64,000 nucleotides of DNA from Cuspidothrix issatschenkoi CHARLIE-1 (GTDB taxonomy: Bacteria; Cyanobacteriota; Cyanobacteriia; Cyanobacteriales; Nostocaceae): NCBI RefSeq assembly GCF_002934005.1, contig NZ_PGEM01000024.1:1-64000 (forward strand), given 5' to 3'. This document shows, in pieces, positions 17,997-26,931 of the stretch. Numbering within the stretch: position 1 is the first letter of the stretch; each line of letters starts with the position of its first letter. A program made the translations under genes and the position numbers. The notes below the pieces were generated by a model. The model saw only the letters and a program-made list of their open reading frames with translations, ran no database searches and was not told where the DNA came from.

Positions 17997-19037
17997 TTAC
18001 TTCACTGAACTATTAACTGTTTGTAAAACCCGATTGACAACATCACCAGGAATCTTTGTATAGTTGAGGTCATCATTATATTGTTGACCATCTTTAAGAA
18101 CCCAGTTAATCCATTTTTTAACAGCGTCAGCTTTAGCGGGAGTAGGATACTTTTTGTAAACCATCATCCAAGTTAAACCCACAATAGGATAACCCTGTCC
18201 TGGATCTCCCACAAAAACGCGGTAGTTATCAGGGAATTTTACTGTTGATAAAGCTGCATTAGCTCCTGCTAAGGAAGGAGCGACAAATTCGCCTTTTTTG
18301 TTTTGTACTTCTGCGGATTTGAGCTTATTTTTAGTTGCATAATCATATTCAACATAACCAATAGCCCCAGGAGTACGAGCTACTAAAGCCGCTACCCCAG
18401 GGTTTCCCTTACCTCTGAGAGCATTTGGTAAAGTCCATTTGGGTGCAGTATTCGCGCCAATTCTTCCCTTAAAATAGGGGTCAATAGAGCTTAAATGATT
18501 AGTGAAAATGAATGTTGTACCGCTGCCATCAGCGCGAACTGCAAATTTAATGGGTTGGTTGGGAAGATTCACTCCTGGGTTATCTGCTTTAATTTGTGCG
18601 TCATCCCAGTTGGTAATTTTTCCTGAAAAAATTGCGGGTAATGTCTTCCGGGATAATCTCAGTTTGTTAACACCAGGCAAGTTATAAACAACGGAAACAG
18701 CACCACCAGCAGTGGGGACTAAAATCACACCATTCTTAACTTTAGCGATTTCATCATCTTTCATCGCCGCATCACTAGCACCAAAGTCAACAGTTCCATT
18801 AATGGTTTGACGAATACCACCGCCGCTACCAATTGCTTGATAATTAACTTTTAAGTCGGGGTGTTTTTTCTTCACTTCACGCGCATAACGTTCGTAAAGA
18901 GGAGCAGGAAAGGTCGCTCCAGCACCGTTTAAAGTTTCAGCTTGTGCAATCACTGTTAAAACCGGACTCAATGCAACAGCCCCGGTGATAAATGAAGTGG
19001 CAACAACACGATTCAAAATGGTGGAGAAAAAAGCCAT
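17997..19037 (-). CDS. pstS: Periplasmic phosphate-binding protein PstS
   Basis: PstS captures inorganic phosphate in the periplasm and delivers it to PstCA. A signal peptide covers about residues 1-33 (ending VLTVIAQAE). The mature part starts with the family motif LNGAGATFPAPLYERY, then IGSGGGIRQTINGTVDFGAS and VRADGSGTTFIFTNHL, which hold the phosphate-contacting Ser, Asp, Arg and Thr residues. The 346-residue length is normal. The ATG at 19037 is the only start that keeps the signal peptide. As in other cyanobacteria, phosphate control through SphR is expected. Confidence 0.96.
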   Translation of the reverse strand: MAFFSTILNRVVATSFITGAVALSPVLTVIAQAETLNGAGATFPAPLYERYAREVKKKHPDLKVNYQAIGSGGGIRQTINGTVDFGASDAAMKDDEIAKVKNGVILVPTAGGAVSVVYNLPGVNKLRLSRKTLPAIFSGKITNWDDAQIKADNPGVNLPNQPIKFAVRADGSGTTFIFTNHLSSIDPYFKGRIGANTAPKWTLPNALRGKGNPGVAALVARTPGAIGYVEYDYATKNKLKSAEVQNKKGEFVAPSLAGANAALSTVKFPDNYRVFVGDPGQGYPIVGLTWMMVYKKYPTPAKADAVKKWINWVLKDGQQYNDDLNYTKIPGDVVNRVLQTVNSSVK

Positions 19038-19612
19038 ACTGCCTCTTAAGTGTTAAGGAATACTTACATGGGGAATTACATCCTCAGATAAGTATGATTG
19101 CTGATGGTTAATAATAAATTAATAACAAGTAAAAAGAAAATTAAACTATGTTTAAATTTATGAAGATAGGTTAATAATTAAGTTTACTTAGTAATCAGGT
19201 TGACGGTTGACTGTCACCTCTTCCCCCTGCTCCCTCTTGTATATTACTATAAAATATCCCAGCAGAATCATATCAATAAAGAATCTGCTAGGAGTACTTG
19301 ACGCCATGCTTAAACAAGTTAAATTTGAATTACATAAGCATAAATAGTTACTTATTACCAACTAGAATAGACAAAAAAAGATGTATAAATTGGTTAAGAT
19401 TGCTTATTTAATAGATTAACTTGTGATTAAAATAAAGCTTGCTAACTACTAAGATAATGTGTTGTTTTTGAGAGCAATTCCCATCTCAGCCAGGATCGGT
19501 AGTTAGATCATACTGACATTTTAGTAATGTAAAATAATTAATTGTCACTTCTGGACTCCTGATGTTTATAGCAGCCTAGACAGTGACAAAATAAGCGATT
19601 GAAGAGAATTTT
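19038..19612. other. Divergent pstS/lysC intergenic region
   Basis: About 575 bp of AT-rich DNA with no credible gene; it must carry the promoters of pstS (leftward) and lysC (rightward). On the pstS side, 19167-19186 reads on the minus strand as CTTAATTA followed by TTAACCTA, resembling a pair of cyanobacterial Pho-box half sites. The half-site spacing is not the canonical 11 bp, so this is only a candidate. Confidence 0.4.
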
Positions 19613-21412
19613 ATGGCGCTGATAGTTCAAAAATACGGTGGTACGTCTGTTGGTTCAGTGGAACGCATTCAAGCTGTTGCCCAAAGAGTCGCAACAACGG
19701 TGAAAGCAGGAAATTCTGTGGTAGTGGTGGTTTCCGCTATGGGAAAAACCACAGATGGGTTAGTGAAACTAGCTAATGATATCTCTAAAAGCCCCAGCCG
19801 TCGGGAAATGGATATGCTGCTTTCCACAGGAGAGCAAGTCACCATTGCTTTATTAAGTATGGCATTACAGGAAATTGGGCAACCAGCGATTTCTATGACT
19901 GGCGCTCAGGTAGGCATTGTTACCGAAGCAGAACACACCCGCGCTCGGATTTTACATATTGAAACAGAGCGCTTGATGCGGCAGATAAATCAAGGTAAAG
20001 TCGTTGTTGTGGCAGGATTTCAAGGAATTAGCCACACCGAAGAATTAGAAATTACTACTTTAGGTCGTGGTGGTTCTGATACTTCCGCCGTGGCATTAGC
20101 CGCCGCCATCGGTGCTGATTTTTGTGAAATTTATACCGATGTACCAGGTATTTTAACTACAGATCCTCGCTTAGTTCCCGAAGCCCAATTAATGTCAGAA
20201 ATTACCAGCGATGAAATGTTGGAATTGGCTAGTTTAGGGGCGAAAGTGTTACATCCTAGGGCGGTAGAAATTGCCCGTAATTATGGCGTTCCCTTGGTGG
20301 TGCGTTCTAGTTGGACAGATCAACCGGGAACTTGGGTGACAACACCGCAAAGACAAGATCGGCCGTTAGTAAATTTAGAATTAGCTCGGCCTGTGGATGC
20401 GGTAGAATTTGATATGCAACAAGCCAAGGTGGCTTTATTGCGTGTTCCTGATAGACCTGGGGTAGCAGCCCAATTATTTGGGGAAATTGCTCAACAAGAT
20501 GTTGATGTGGACTTAATAATTCAGTCTATTCATGAAGGTAATAGTAACGACATTGCTTTTACAGTAAATACATCAATATTAAAACGGGCAGAGTCAGTAT
20601 CATCAGCTATAGCACCAGCTTTGAGAAAAAATCATGATTCTGATGAAGCCGAAGTATTAGTAGATAAAGATACTGCTAAAGTGAGTATTGTGGGGGCGGG
20701 GATGATTGGCCGTCCAGGGGTAGCAGCACAGATGTTTCAAACCTTAGCCGCTGCTGGTGTCAATATTCAGATGATTTCTACCAGTGAAGTTAAGGTAAGT
20801 TGTGTAGTTGATGCGGAAGATTGCGATCGCGCTATAGCTGCCCTGTGCAACACCTTTGAAATTAGCTGTTCTTCTACTACCCTAAGTTATGCCAGTGCTA
20901 AAGCTCCGGCTGTACGTGGTGTGGCTTTAGACGTGAACCAAGCCCAGATCGCTATTCGCCAATTACCAAACCGTCCTGGTATAGCAGCAAAATTATTCGG
21001 ATTTTTGGCAGAATCTAACATCAGCGTGGATATGATCATTCAATCCCAACGCTGTCGCATAGTTAATGGTGTCCCCCATCGGGATATTGCCTTTACTGTT
21101 GCTCGCATGGACGCAGAAAACGCTCAACAGAAATTGAAACAAGCTGCACAGGAGTTTGGATGGGGTGAAGTAATTTTAGATAGTGCGATCGCTAAGGTGA
21201 GTATAGTTGGTTCAGGGATGTTAGGACAACCCGGTATTGCCGCTAAAATGTTTACAGCTTTAGCTCAAAATCACATTAATATTCAAATGATTGCCACATC
21301 AGAAATTAAAATTAGTTGTGTTGTCTCACAGGATGAAGGTGTTAAAGCTTTGCAAGTTATTCATACAGCTTTTGAATTAGCTGGAACTGAAAAATTTGTC
21401 GTCCCCGCGTGA
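19613..21412 (+). CDS. lysC: Aspartate kinase with four ACT domains
   Basis: LysC phosphorylates aspartate, the first step toward lysine, threonine and methionine. The N-terminal kinase domain opens with LIVQKYGGTSVGS and includes TTLGRGGSDTSAVALAA and TDVPGILTTDPRLVPEA. The C-terminal half holds two pairs of ACT domains (from about residue 265 and again from about 440), recognisable from the repeated PDRPGVAAQLFGEIA / PNRPGIAAKLFGFLA and GVNIQMISTSE / HINIQMIATSE motifs. This 599-residue, four-ACT form is typical of cyanobacteria and is presumably feedback-regulated by lysine and threonine. Confidence 0.96.
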   Translation: MALIVQKYGGTSVGSVERIQAVAQRVATTVKAGNSVVVVVSAMGKTTDGLVKLANDISKSPSRREMDMLLSTGEQVTIALLSMALQEIGQPAISMTGAQVGIVTEAEHTRARILHIETERLMRQINQGKVVVVAGFQGISHTEELEITTLGRGGSDTSAVALAAAIGADFCEIYTDVPGILTTDPRLVPEAQLMSEITSDEMLELASLGAKVLHPRAVEIARNYGVPLVVRSSWTDQPGTWVTTPQRQDRPLVNLELARPVDAVEFDMQQAKVALLRVPDRPGVAAQLFGEIAQQDVDVDLIIQSIHEGNSNDIAFTVNTSILKRAESVSSAIAPALRKNHDSDEAEVLVDKDTAKVSIVGAGMIGRPGVAAQMFQTLAAAGVNIQMISTSEVKVSCVVDAEDCDRAIAALCNTFEISCSSTTLSYASAKAPAVRGVALDVNQAQIAIRQLPNRPGIAAKLFGFLAESNISVDMIIQSQRCRIVNGVPHRDIAFTVARMDAENAQQKLKQAAQEFGWGEVILDSAIAKVSIVGSGMLGQPGIAAKMFTALAQNHINIQMIATSEIKISCVVSQDEGVKALQVIHTAFELAGTEKFVVPA

Positions 21413-21487
21413 AGATATAGCAGGGGAGCAGGGGAGAAAATTCTTTTGCTTCTTGCCTATTCCCTAAATTTAAAATATCCAAGTTAA

Positions 21488-21823
21488 ATGTCTCAAAGCT
21501 TATCCAACTTTGTTTTTTTCATAATTGCAGCACTCCGAGAAATTTCCGGGTGTTACAGTTTCTGGGCATGGTTAAGATTAGGCAAAAGCATCCTTTGGGT
21601 AATTCCCGGAATTTTGACTTTGATGATCTATGCTACTGCCCTAACTAAAATAGATGCAGATTATGCCGGTAGAGTGTATGCTGCTTATGGGGGAATTTAT
21701 ATCCTTTCATCACTATTATGGTTCTGGTTAGTGGAAGGGGTAAAACCCGATAGATGGGATTTATTAGGCGTAATTGTTTCTTTAATAGGGACAATAATTA
21801 TTATATTTGGTTCACACAGATAA
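21488..21823 (+). CDS. YnfA-family membrane protein
   Basis: A 111-residue protein of the UPF0060/YnfA family with four TM segments. The family blocks are [26 protein letters not shown] and [16 protein letters not shown]. YnfA proteins resemble small multidrug-resistance transporters but have no settled physiological role. The ATG at 21488 gives the expected length. It follows lysC after a short spacer holding a GGGGAGCA-type repeat. Confidence 0.88.
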   Translation: MSQSLSNFVFFIIAALREISGCYSFWAWLRLGKSILWVIPGILTLMIYATALTKIDADYAGRVYAAYGGIYILSSLLWFWLVEGVKPDRWDLLGVIVSLIGTIIIIFGSHR

Positions 21824-21825
21824 TT

Positions 21826-21947
21826 GTAAGTATTCAGCTATAGCACTTGTTCATGCCCAGATCCCCGACTTCTTTTATTGATTGTGTCCATAAATGATAA
21901 ATTGCTCATAGAAGTCGGGGATCTTTTTGCCTCACCTGAATTCTTAG
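21826..21947. mobile_element. MITE-like element, family A, full copy
   Basis: A 122-bp non-coding element. It starts GTAAGTATTCAGCTATAGCA and ends CTGAATTCTTAG, so the outer 12 bp form inverted repeats (GTAAGTATTCAG / CTAAGAATTCAG). The interior stem pairs AGATCCCCGACTTCT with AGAAGTCGGGGATCT. It begins three bases after the ynfA stop codon. Confidence 0.85.
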
Positions 21948-21994
21948 AGATAATTCAATAATCAAACGCGGATGGACGCAGATAAACACAGATG

Positions 21995-22059
21995 AGATCC
22001 CCGACTTCTCAGATTAATTTATAATTGACATACCAGATAAAAACAGAAGTCGGGGATCT
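21995..22059. repeat. Family A stem-loop without outer ends
   Basis: A 15-bp stem (AGATCCCCGACTTCT / AGAAGTCGGGGATCT) around a 35-nt loop. It lies just past the 3' end of the aldo/keto reductase gene and 47 bp from the full element at 21826-21947. It has no MITE ends, and may serve as a terminator hairpin. Confidence 0.75.
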
Positions 22060-22070
22060 GAGTTTTTCAA

Positions 22071-23090
22071 CTACCTTCTATACTCATCCCCACAGTCACC
22101 AATTAACTGATATAAATCTTTTGACTCTTGAGAAACAGTATCTATTTTCCCTATATCTTCAGCATCCAAACTAAACCCAAACACCCGCGCATTGTCTGAC
22201 AAATGTTCCGCAATTCCCAACCTGGCACCGACAATTACACCGCCGACTGCTGGCTGATTTAAAATGTAATTTACAGCCACATTTGCAATACTTACTTGAT
22301 GTTTATCGGCAATGGTTTTTAAAGTATTTAGTAACTCTTGAAATAATCCCCAACCGCCCCAAGCGTCAACCATTTGTTTATATTTTCTCAAGCTGGTGGT
22401 GTTAATTTCCAAGCTTTTTGGCTCTGGTTTACCTAAATATTTTTCTGATAATAAACCACCACAAACACTACCATAAGTAAACAATTTAATATCATGCTGT
22501 TGACAAAATTTAACCATATTTACTTGGGGTCTTCTGTCAACTAATGAAAACTGCACTTGATTAGAAACAATTTTGATTCCTGCTGCGGTGATAATTTGCA
22601 AATGTTCCGTATCAAAATTAGTTAAAGCTAAATGTTTGATTTTTCCTTCAGTTTGCAATTCTGCCATATACTTGAGAGCATCTAAATAATTAGAATCTCG
22701 ATATTCCCACCAATGAAACTGCATTAAATCTAAGGATTTAACATCCATTCTTCGCAACGATATATCAATATTTTCCTCAACCAGTTTTTTCGTCATCTTT
22801 CCAGGACGAGGAACCCATTTTGTAAAAGCTTGAATATTATTTACCGCTTCTTCTCCACGAGTCGCTATGATTTGACGACGAAACTCCCCAATAAAATCCT
22901 CCGCAGGTCCATAATGGTCTGCTAAATCCCAAGTTGTAAAACCAGCATCCACATATTGAAACATAGACTCAATCGCAGTTTTCGGGTTAATGCGTCCATG
23001 TCCCCCAGAAACTTGCCACATTCCATTTAAAATGCGGCAAATTTTTAAATCAGGAGTAAATTGTAAATAGCTTGATTGAGGTAAAGTCAT
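22071..23090 (-). CDS. Aldo/keto reductase
   Basis: A cytosolic NADPH-dependent carbonyl reductase of the aldo/keto reductase superfamily. The protein shows ILNGMWQVSGGHGRINPKTA, then the catalytic Asp and Tyr in FTTWDLADHYGPAEDFIGEF, the strand LMQFHWWEYRD with the active-site His region, and the nucleotide-binding block GGVIVGARLGIAEHLSDNA. I chose the ATG at 23088-23090 (MTLPQSS, 339 residues); the longer frame from a TTG at 23144 would overlap the upstream cytochrome gene. Substrate unknown. It is the third gene of a short operon with the cytochrome. Confidence 0.9.
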   Translation of the reverse strand: MTLPQSSYLQFTPDLKICRILNGMWQVSGGHGRINPKTAIESMFQYVDAGFTTWDLADHYGPAEDFIGEFRRQIIATRGEEAVNNIQAFTKWVPRPGKMTKKLVEENIDISLRRMDVKSLDLMQFHWWEYRDSNYLDALKYMAELQTEGKIKHLALTNFDTEHLQIITAAGIKIVSNQVQFSLVDRRPQVNMVKFCQQHDIKLFTYGSVCGGLLSEKYLGKPEPKSLEINTTSLRKYKQMVDAWGGWGLFQELLNTLKTIADKHQVSIANVAVNYILNQPAVGGVIVGARLGIAEHLSDNARVFGFSLDAEDIGKIDTVSQESKDLYQLIGDCGDEYRR

Positions 23091-23100
23091 ATTTTTTGTA

Positions 23101-23436
23101 TTATTTCCAATCTTTTTCTGCTTGTTCCAAAACATAAGCGGCAACGGTTTGAATTTCCTCTGTTGTTAAACGATCTTTATAAGCTGACATATTACTTTTA
23201 CCGTTAGTGACGATATTTGTAATTGCTTCTAAAGAATCCATTCTATATTTTTTTAAGGCATTCTTTTTTAAGTTTTTACCTCGTCTAATTATATTACCGC
23301 CATTGATATGACAACCAGCACAATGGAAACTGAAAATTTCTGCACCTTTGGCTGTATCTAAAGCCTTAGCGGGTAAGTTGAAATTAATTGTCCATAAGGA
23401 AAATGTACATATTATGAAAATAATTAGTTTTTTCAT
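23101..23436 (-). CDS. Cytochrome c6-like class I cytochrome
   Basis: A small soluble c-type cytochrome, carrying electrons in the thylakoid lumen or periplasm. From the ATG at 23434-23436 (MKKLIIF, 111 residues) there is a signal peptide to about residue 25, then LDTAKGAEIFSFHCAGCHIN with the CxxCH haem site at residues 39-43. A probable axial methionine is in KSNMSAYKDRL (Met83), and VAAYVLEQAEKDW closes the fold, all as in PetJ. A start six codons upstream (23454) is also possible. NIIRRGKNLKKNALKKYRMD is more basic than in typical PetJ, so it may be a specialised paralogue. Confidence 0.88.
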   Translation of the reverse strand: MKKLIIFIICTFSLWTINFNLPAKALDTAKGAEIFSFHCAGCHINGGNIIRRGKNLKKNALKKYRMDSLEAITNIVTNGKSNMSAYKDRLTTEEIQTVAAYVLEQAEKDWK

Positions 23437-23455
23437 CAGGTTTAATTTAGTCATT

Positions 23456-23680
23456 TTATAAGGATTCAAAATCAGCCATAAAACCAGGAAATTTCGCGCT
23501 TTTTTCTTGAAATTCCTCTGCGTCACTCACATCTTCTATTTTATATATCATGATGCGTGTACCATCAGGCATTTTTTTAGAACCAATTAATTCTGTTTGA
23601 TAATTGTCTGCCATTTTCTTAAATTCAGCCCCGCTAACTTTCCAATCTTCGGCTGAACAGGTGATATTAACGCGCCACAT
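23456..23680 (-). CDS. Small hypothetical protein upstream of the cytochrome gene
   Basis: A 74-residue soluble protein with pattern MWRVNITCSAEDWKVSGAEF and PDGTRIMIYKIEDVSDAEEF, suggesting a small alpha/beta fold. It ends 1 bp or 19 bp before the cytochrome start, depending on which ATG that gene uses, so the two are almost surely co-transcribed. I do not recognise the family. The ATG at 23680 is clear. Confidence 0.65.
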   Translation of the reverse strand: MWRVNITCSAEDWKVSGAEFKKMADNYQTELIGSKKMPDGTRIMIYKIEDVSDAEEFQEKSAKFPGFMADFESL

Positions 23681-23867
23681 AGTTATAGTTTCTTGAGTTT
23701 TGACTAATGTTGGTATTTACCTACACTTTATCACAAAAAGCTGTTCAATCTGTGAGGAGGTGTTGTCATAGTATACATTATTAATATCCTATTTTTGCAA
23801 AGTTCTCTAGCTGAGGGACATAAAGAAGTAAAACAGGCAATTGAGTCAATAGTGGATAAGAAAGAAG

Positions 23868-24086
23868 ATGAATAAACTCAAGTACCAAATGATTATCCAA
23901 TGGTCTGACGAAGATAATTGCTTCTTAGTAGGATTCCCTGATTTTCCAGGACAAAAATGGCGCACTCATGGGGATACTTACGAGTTAGCAGTAACGAATG
24001 GAATAGAAGCCTTAGACTCTCTAATTATTGGTTACGAAGCTGTGGGTGATCCACTTCCAGAACCTACAGTTTGTAATGCAGCATAG
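23868..24086 (+). CDS. HicB-like antitoxin, apparently without its toxin
   Basis: A 72-residue protein with the HicB fold: YQMIIQWSDEDNCFLVGFPD is the characteristic first strand pair, followed by HGDTYELAVTNGIEALDSLI and a short tail. HicB proteins neutralise HicA mRNA interferases. No HicA lies on either side. The frame just upstream (ending at 23870 with GHKEVKQAIESIVDKKEDE) overlaps the start by 3 bp, but has no proper start codon and no HicA features. This may be a solitary HicB, which is common in cyanobacteria. Confidence 0.75.
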   Translation: MNKLKYQMIIQWSDEDNCFLVGFPDFPGQKWRTHGDTYELAVTNGIEALDSLIIGYEAVGDPLPEPTVCNAA

Positions 24087-24679
24087 GTAAAGAATTGAAG
24101 TAAAATAACCCAACAACGCTGGTTGGATTTTCTGGCCTGGTTTTTGGGTTGATTAAATCATATTATTACGTATAATTACTGTATGTTATTAAGCTAATAG
24201 TTTATATATTATATAGCGGTATGCACTTGAATGAGATACAGAATTTACCTAAAAAACTATACACTCTCATGACTTTCAACTCTGTTCCCTGTTCCCTGTT
24301 CCCTGCTATAGTCACAGCGTTTGTCTGAAATACAAAATCTGGCGATCATTGGTTACAGAATCCTTAGAGAATAGGACTTACGCACTGTACAAATTCACCA
24401 TGATGTGCGTGAACGAAAATCCGTCGTTTCAGGCTTTTGGCGATTAACTTCCGATCAATAGCGAACTGCTTGCAGCAGCGCTTCGCTATCGCCCAAAAAT
24501 AATTAAAAAATCACGTTGAAATGCCCGAAACCCATACCTCATATTTGGTTGATCCTGTCAATGCGTAAGTCCTAGAGAAATAGCAGTTTGGTAGCAATAT
24601 TGAGGTAATTTACGCTCAGAGTTTAGGAACGGATATTTGATAAAATAAATCAGAACGCATTCTAGTAAGTAGAAAAATT
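24087..24679. other. Intergenic region containing a MITE and simple repeats
   Basis: No gene is visible. It contains a CTGTTCCC triplicate at about 24281-24304 and the 203-bp MITE-like element at 24372-24574, which itself encloses a GCGAACTGCTTGCAGCAGCG short palindrome. Confidence 0.6.
24372..24574. mobile_element. MITE-like element, family B
   Basis: A 203-bp non-coding element flanked by perfect 13-bp inverted repeats, TAGGACTTACGCA at 24372-24384 and TGCGTAAGTCCTA at 24562-24574. The same ends flank two shorter elements at 31470 and 31569, with single-ended remnants at 35387 and 47426. No transposase with these ends is in the window. Confidence 0.85.
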
Positions 24680-25018
24680 ATGGATGAAGTAGTTAGAAAA
24701 GTTGCCGCTTTAGGCTTGCCTGGTGTGTTACTTGTAGTTACAATGGCTACTACTGGTCTTGTAGGGGCTGCTGCTATCACAACAGCTTTAGCAACACTGG
24801 GTGGTCCATTTGGTATGTTAGGTGGTATTGGTTTACTGGGAATAGCCGCATTAGTTTCTGATTCTCTAGGTAAATATGGTATAGAAGCAATACTTGTTGC
24901 AGTTTATAATGAGCGCTGCAAACAAGAGTCTAGAGAAAAGCTGTGTAGAGAAATTGATGGTTTAGCTATTTCTAGTGACTTAGAACGCAGGCTAAAAGAA
25001 ATTGTTGGTTGTAATTAA
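24680..25018 (+). CDS. Glycine-rich membrane protein of unknown function
   Basis: A 112-residue protein with a long hydrophobic, Gly/Ala-rich middle (residues about 11-60, including LVGAAAITTALATLGGPFGM and LGGIGLLGIAALVS). It could form two membrane helices in a hairpin. A charged helical tail follows (ERCKQESREKLCREIDGL and SSDLERRLKEIVG). Proteins of this look recur in bacterial accessory regions, but I know no settled function. It is followed after 26 bp by another unknown gene on the same strand, and by a toxin-antitoxin pair beyond that. A pore-forming role is possible but only a guess. Confidence 0.6.
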   Translation: MDEVVRKVAALGLPGVLLVVTMATTGLVGAAAITTALATLGGPFGMLGGIGLLGIAALVSDSLGKYGIEAILVAVYNERCKQESREKLCREIDGLAISSDLERRLKEIVGCN

Positions 25019-25044
25019 TTTAAGAGGGAGTGCAATAGTTAAAT

Positions 25045-25386
25045 ATGATAAATCCAGGAGTTGCAAATATTCCAAGACGTAGAATTGCAAGAACTAGATT
25101 ATCAAGAAATATTCAACAATATGAAGAGTTTATGAGTGATGGCTACAACTACATCCTTAATCCAGTAAGCAAAGAATTACATATAGTGGGTCTAAGTAAT
25201 TTTTTTGGTTCTCACAATCTTACATCCGCAAATTTAGAAGAATACTTGGGTATTTATAATCTAGACAATAATACTCCAATTCACCTTTTTTCCAATGGGA
25301 CAGAAATCCTACTCTACTGGCATGATACCAATAAGTTAATCGGAAATTATATCCTGAATAAATGGAAATACTGTTTTCCACACTAA
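25045..25386 (+). CDS. Hypothetical protein paired with the glycine-rich membrane protein
   Basis: A 113-residue soluble protein with a basic N-terminus (NIPRRRIARTRLSRN) and a tyrosine-rich, probably beta-rich body (EEYLGIYNLDNNTPIHLFSN, EILLYWHDTNKLIGNYILN). No signal peptide, no membrane segment and no motif I recognise. A GAGGGAG sequence lies before its ATG. The 26-bp spacing to the upstream gene suggests one transcript. Confidence 0.6.
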   Translation: MINPGVANIPRRRIARTRLSRNIQQYEEFMSDGYNYILNPVSKELHIVGLSNFFGSHNLTSANLEEYLGIYNLDNNTPIHLFSNGTEILLYWHDTNKLIGNYILNKWKYCFPH

Positions 25387-25457
25387 ATTCGTAGAGCGTG
25401 TTAGGGAGCGATACGAATCATCAATTTATAATTAAGATAGAGCAGATGGTACAAAAC

Positions 25458-25688
25458 ATGACTGAAATTGCAGAAAAACTCAAAATTGAACTTTCTCAAC
25501 TCTCTATACAAGATCGTGCAGAACTTGCCTACTTTTTAATTCATTCTCTAGAAGAAAGTAAAGATGATGATATAGAGGTTGCTTGGGATAGAGAATTAAC
25601 TAGAAGATTAGACGAAATCATAAGCGGAAAAGCTATTGGTGAATCATCGAATCAAGTATTTTCTAAGTTGCGAGAGAAGTATTCGTGA
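25458..25688 (+). CDS. Addiction-module antitoxin (short put-antidote family)
   Basis: A small antitoxin with the pattern MTEIAEKLKIELSQLSIQDR, AELAYFLIHSLEES and VAWDRELTRRLDEIISGKA, matching the addiction-module component often paired with RelE/ParE toxins. I chose the ATG at 25458 (76 residues); a GTG at 25398 would add 20 unrelated residues. Its stop overlaps the toxin start (GTGA), the usual coupling of such pairs. Confidence 0.85.
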   Translation: MTEIAEKLKIELSQLSIQDRAELAYFLIHSLEESKDDDIEVAWDRELTRRLDEIISGKAIGESSNQVFSKLREKYS

Positions 25689-25987
25689 AGCCAATTATTA
25701 TTCACACCGAAGCTATCAGGGAGTTTGATAGCGCGATCGCTTACTATGAAGATCAAAAGATAGGATTGGGGCTGGATTTACTATCTCAAGTAGAAGAAGC
25801 TCTGGGAAAAATCCAACAAAATCCCAATTTAGGAACGCAACACACTATTGCAGGGGTACTTCGTTACGTGATCCAAGGGTTTCCATATCTCATTTTCTAC
25901 GTAGAATTAGAGGAGTTTATTTGGGTAATTGCGATCGCCCATGGAAAGCGAAGACCAAACTATTGGAAAAAAAGACAACTTGAATAA
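25685..25987 (+). CDS. RelE/ParE-type toxin
   Basis: A 100-residue toxin of the RelE/ParE superfamily, starting at a GTG coupled to the antitoxin stop. Features are IIIHTEAIREFDSAIAYYED, the mid-helix LDLLSQVEEALGKIQQNP, and the basic C-terminus VIAIAHGKRRPNYWKKR typical of the ParE-like plasmid-stabilisation group. Such toxins inhibit translation or gyrase; which one cannot be read from sequence. Confidence 0.88.
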   Translation: MKPIIIHTEAIREFDSAIAYYEDQKIGLGLDLLSQVEEALGKIQQNPNLGTQHTIAGVLRYVIQGFPYLIFYVELEEFIWVIAIAHGKRRPNYWKKRQLE

Positions 25988-26046
25988 ATATTGTGATGTG
26001 GGCAAAATGCCCACCCAAATTACAACTTCAGATATAGAAAAACACA

Positions 26047-26931
26047 TCAATGATGATGAAAATGAACACCTATGAAAACATCATAAATAAACTCAAAGAA
26101 ATCCTTTTTCTGCAATAATCCTGAAGTTTGGGGACTGCCTTTTTCATCCAATAATGGCTTCATCAAATAATAAGTCGGTTGGTAATTATACCAAGGAATT
26201 GAAGGCCAAAGATGATGAATTAAATGATAATTCTGACCCATAATCAGGATATTCAGAACTTTACCAGGATAGACACGAGCATTTTTCCAACGATTTCGTT
26301 CCACAAAGGGACGGTGGGGTAAATAATCAAAAAATAACCCCAATGCTATCCCCACTATAAAAGCAGGAATAAACCAAAAGTTAAGAATATAGCCCAAAAA
26401 ATGATACTGGATAGAGATATAAAAAATACTAACGATAATTAAGCGACTAATGAACCATTCCATTAGTTCATAGTTACGCCATAACCGTCTTTGAAAGAAA
26501 AATACTTCATGGTACAAGAATCTTACCGCAATCAACCACAGTGGACCACCCGTAGAAACGTAGTGATCAGGGTCATCTTTAGGGTGATTAACATTACCAT
26601 GATGTTGTAAATGTACTCGTGTAAATACTGGAAAAGCAAAGGCTAAAATCAAGGCGCTGCAATGTCCTAACACCGCGTTAACAATGGGATTACGATGGGC
26701 GGACTGGTGACAAGCATCATGAATTATCGTTCCTGAACAATGTAGCGCTAGAGTATTGATACTAAAACATAACCAATGGGGCCATTCCCACAGCCAGTAC
26801 CCAAAGTTAGACAAAACTAACATCATCACTACTATGAAAAACATGAGTAGTGTAGGGTTGAAATCACCAGGAGGTGATAAAAGTTCTTTGGGGGGAATTG
26901 TCAGTGGCTTTTGTGCCTCCGACGTGAGCAT
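26047..26931 (-). CDS. crtR: Beta-carotene hydroxylase CrtR
   Basis: CrtR is a membrane di-iron oxygenase of the fatty-acid desaturase fold that adds 3-hydroxyl groups to beta-ionone rings to make zeaxanthin. The 294-residue protein has four hydrophobic spans and the three histidine clusters: HDACHQSAH, HLQHHGNVNHP, and YHLIHHLWPSIPWYNYQPTY. The blocks ALGLFFDYLPHRPFVERNRW and KNARVYPGKVLN are close to the Synechocystis CrtR pattern. It is divergent from pyk with a 355-bp spacer. Confidence 0.92.
   Translation of the reverse strand: MLTSEAQKPLTIPPKELLSPPGDFNPTLLMFFIVVMMLVLSNFGYWLWEWPHWLCFSINTLALHCSGTIIHDACHQSAHRNPIVNAVLGHCSALILAFAFPVFTRVHLQHHGNVNHPKDDPDHYVSTGGPLWLIAVRFLYHEVFFFQRRLWRNYELMEWFISRLIIVSIFYISIQYHFLGYILNFWFIPAFIVGIALGLFFDYLPHRPFVERNRWKNARVYPGKVLNILIMGQNYHLIHHLWPSIPWYNYQPTYYLMKPLLDEKGSPQTSGLLQKKDFFEFIYDVFIGVHFHHH

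Noticed and set aside
19313-19347. 13-codon ORF in the pstS/lysC spacer
   Set aside because: Too short, without a ribosome-binding site, and not linked to any hairpin that would suggest an attenuator.
23745-23870. Possible partner gene in front of HicB (tail GHKEVKQAIESIVDKKEDE)
   Set aside because: No start codon with a ribosome-binding site, and no HicA features; kept only as a remark.
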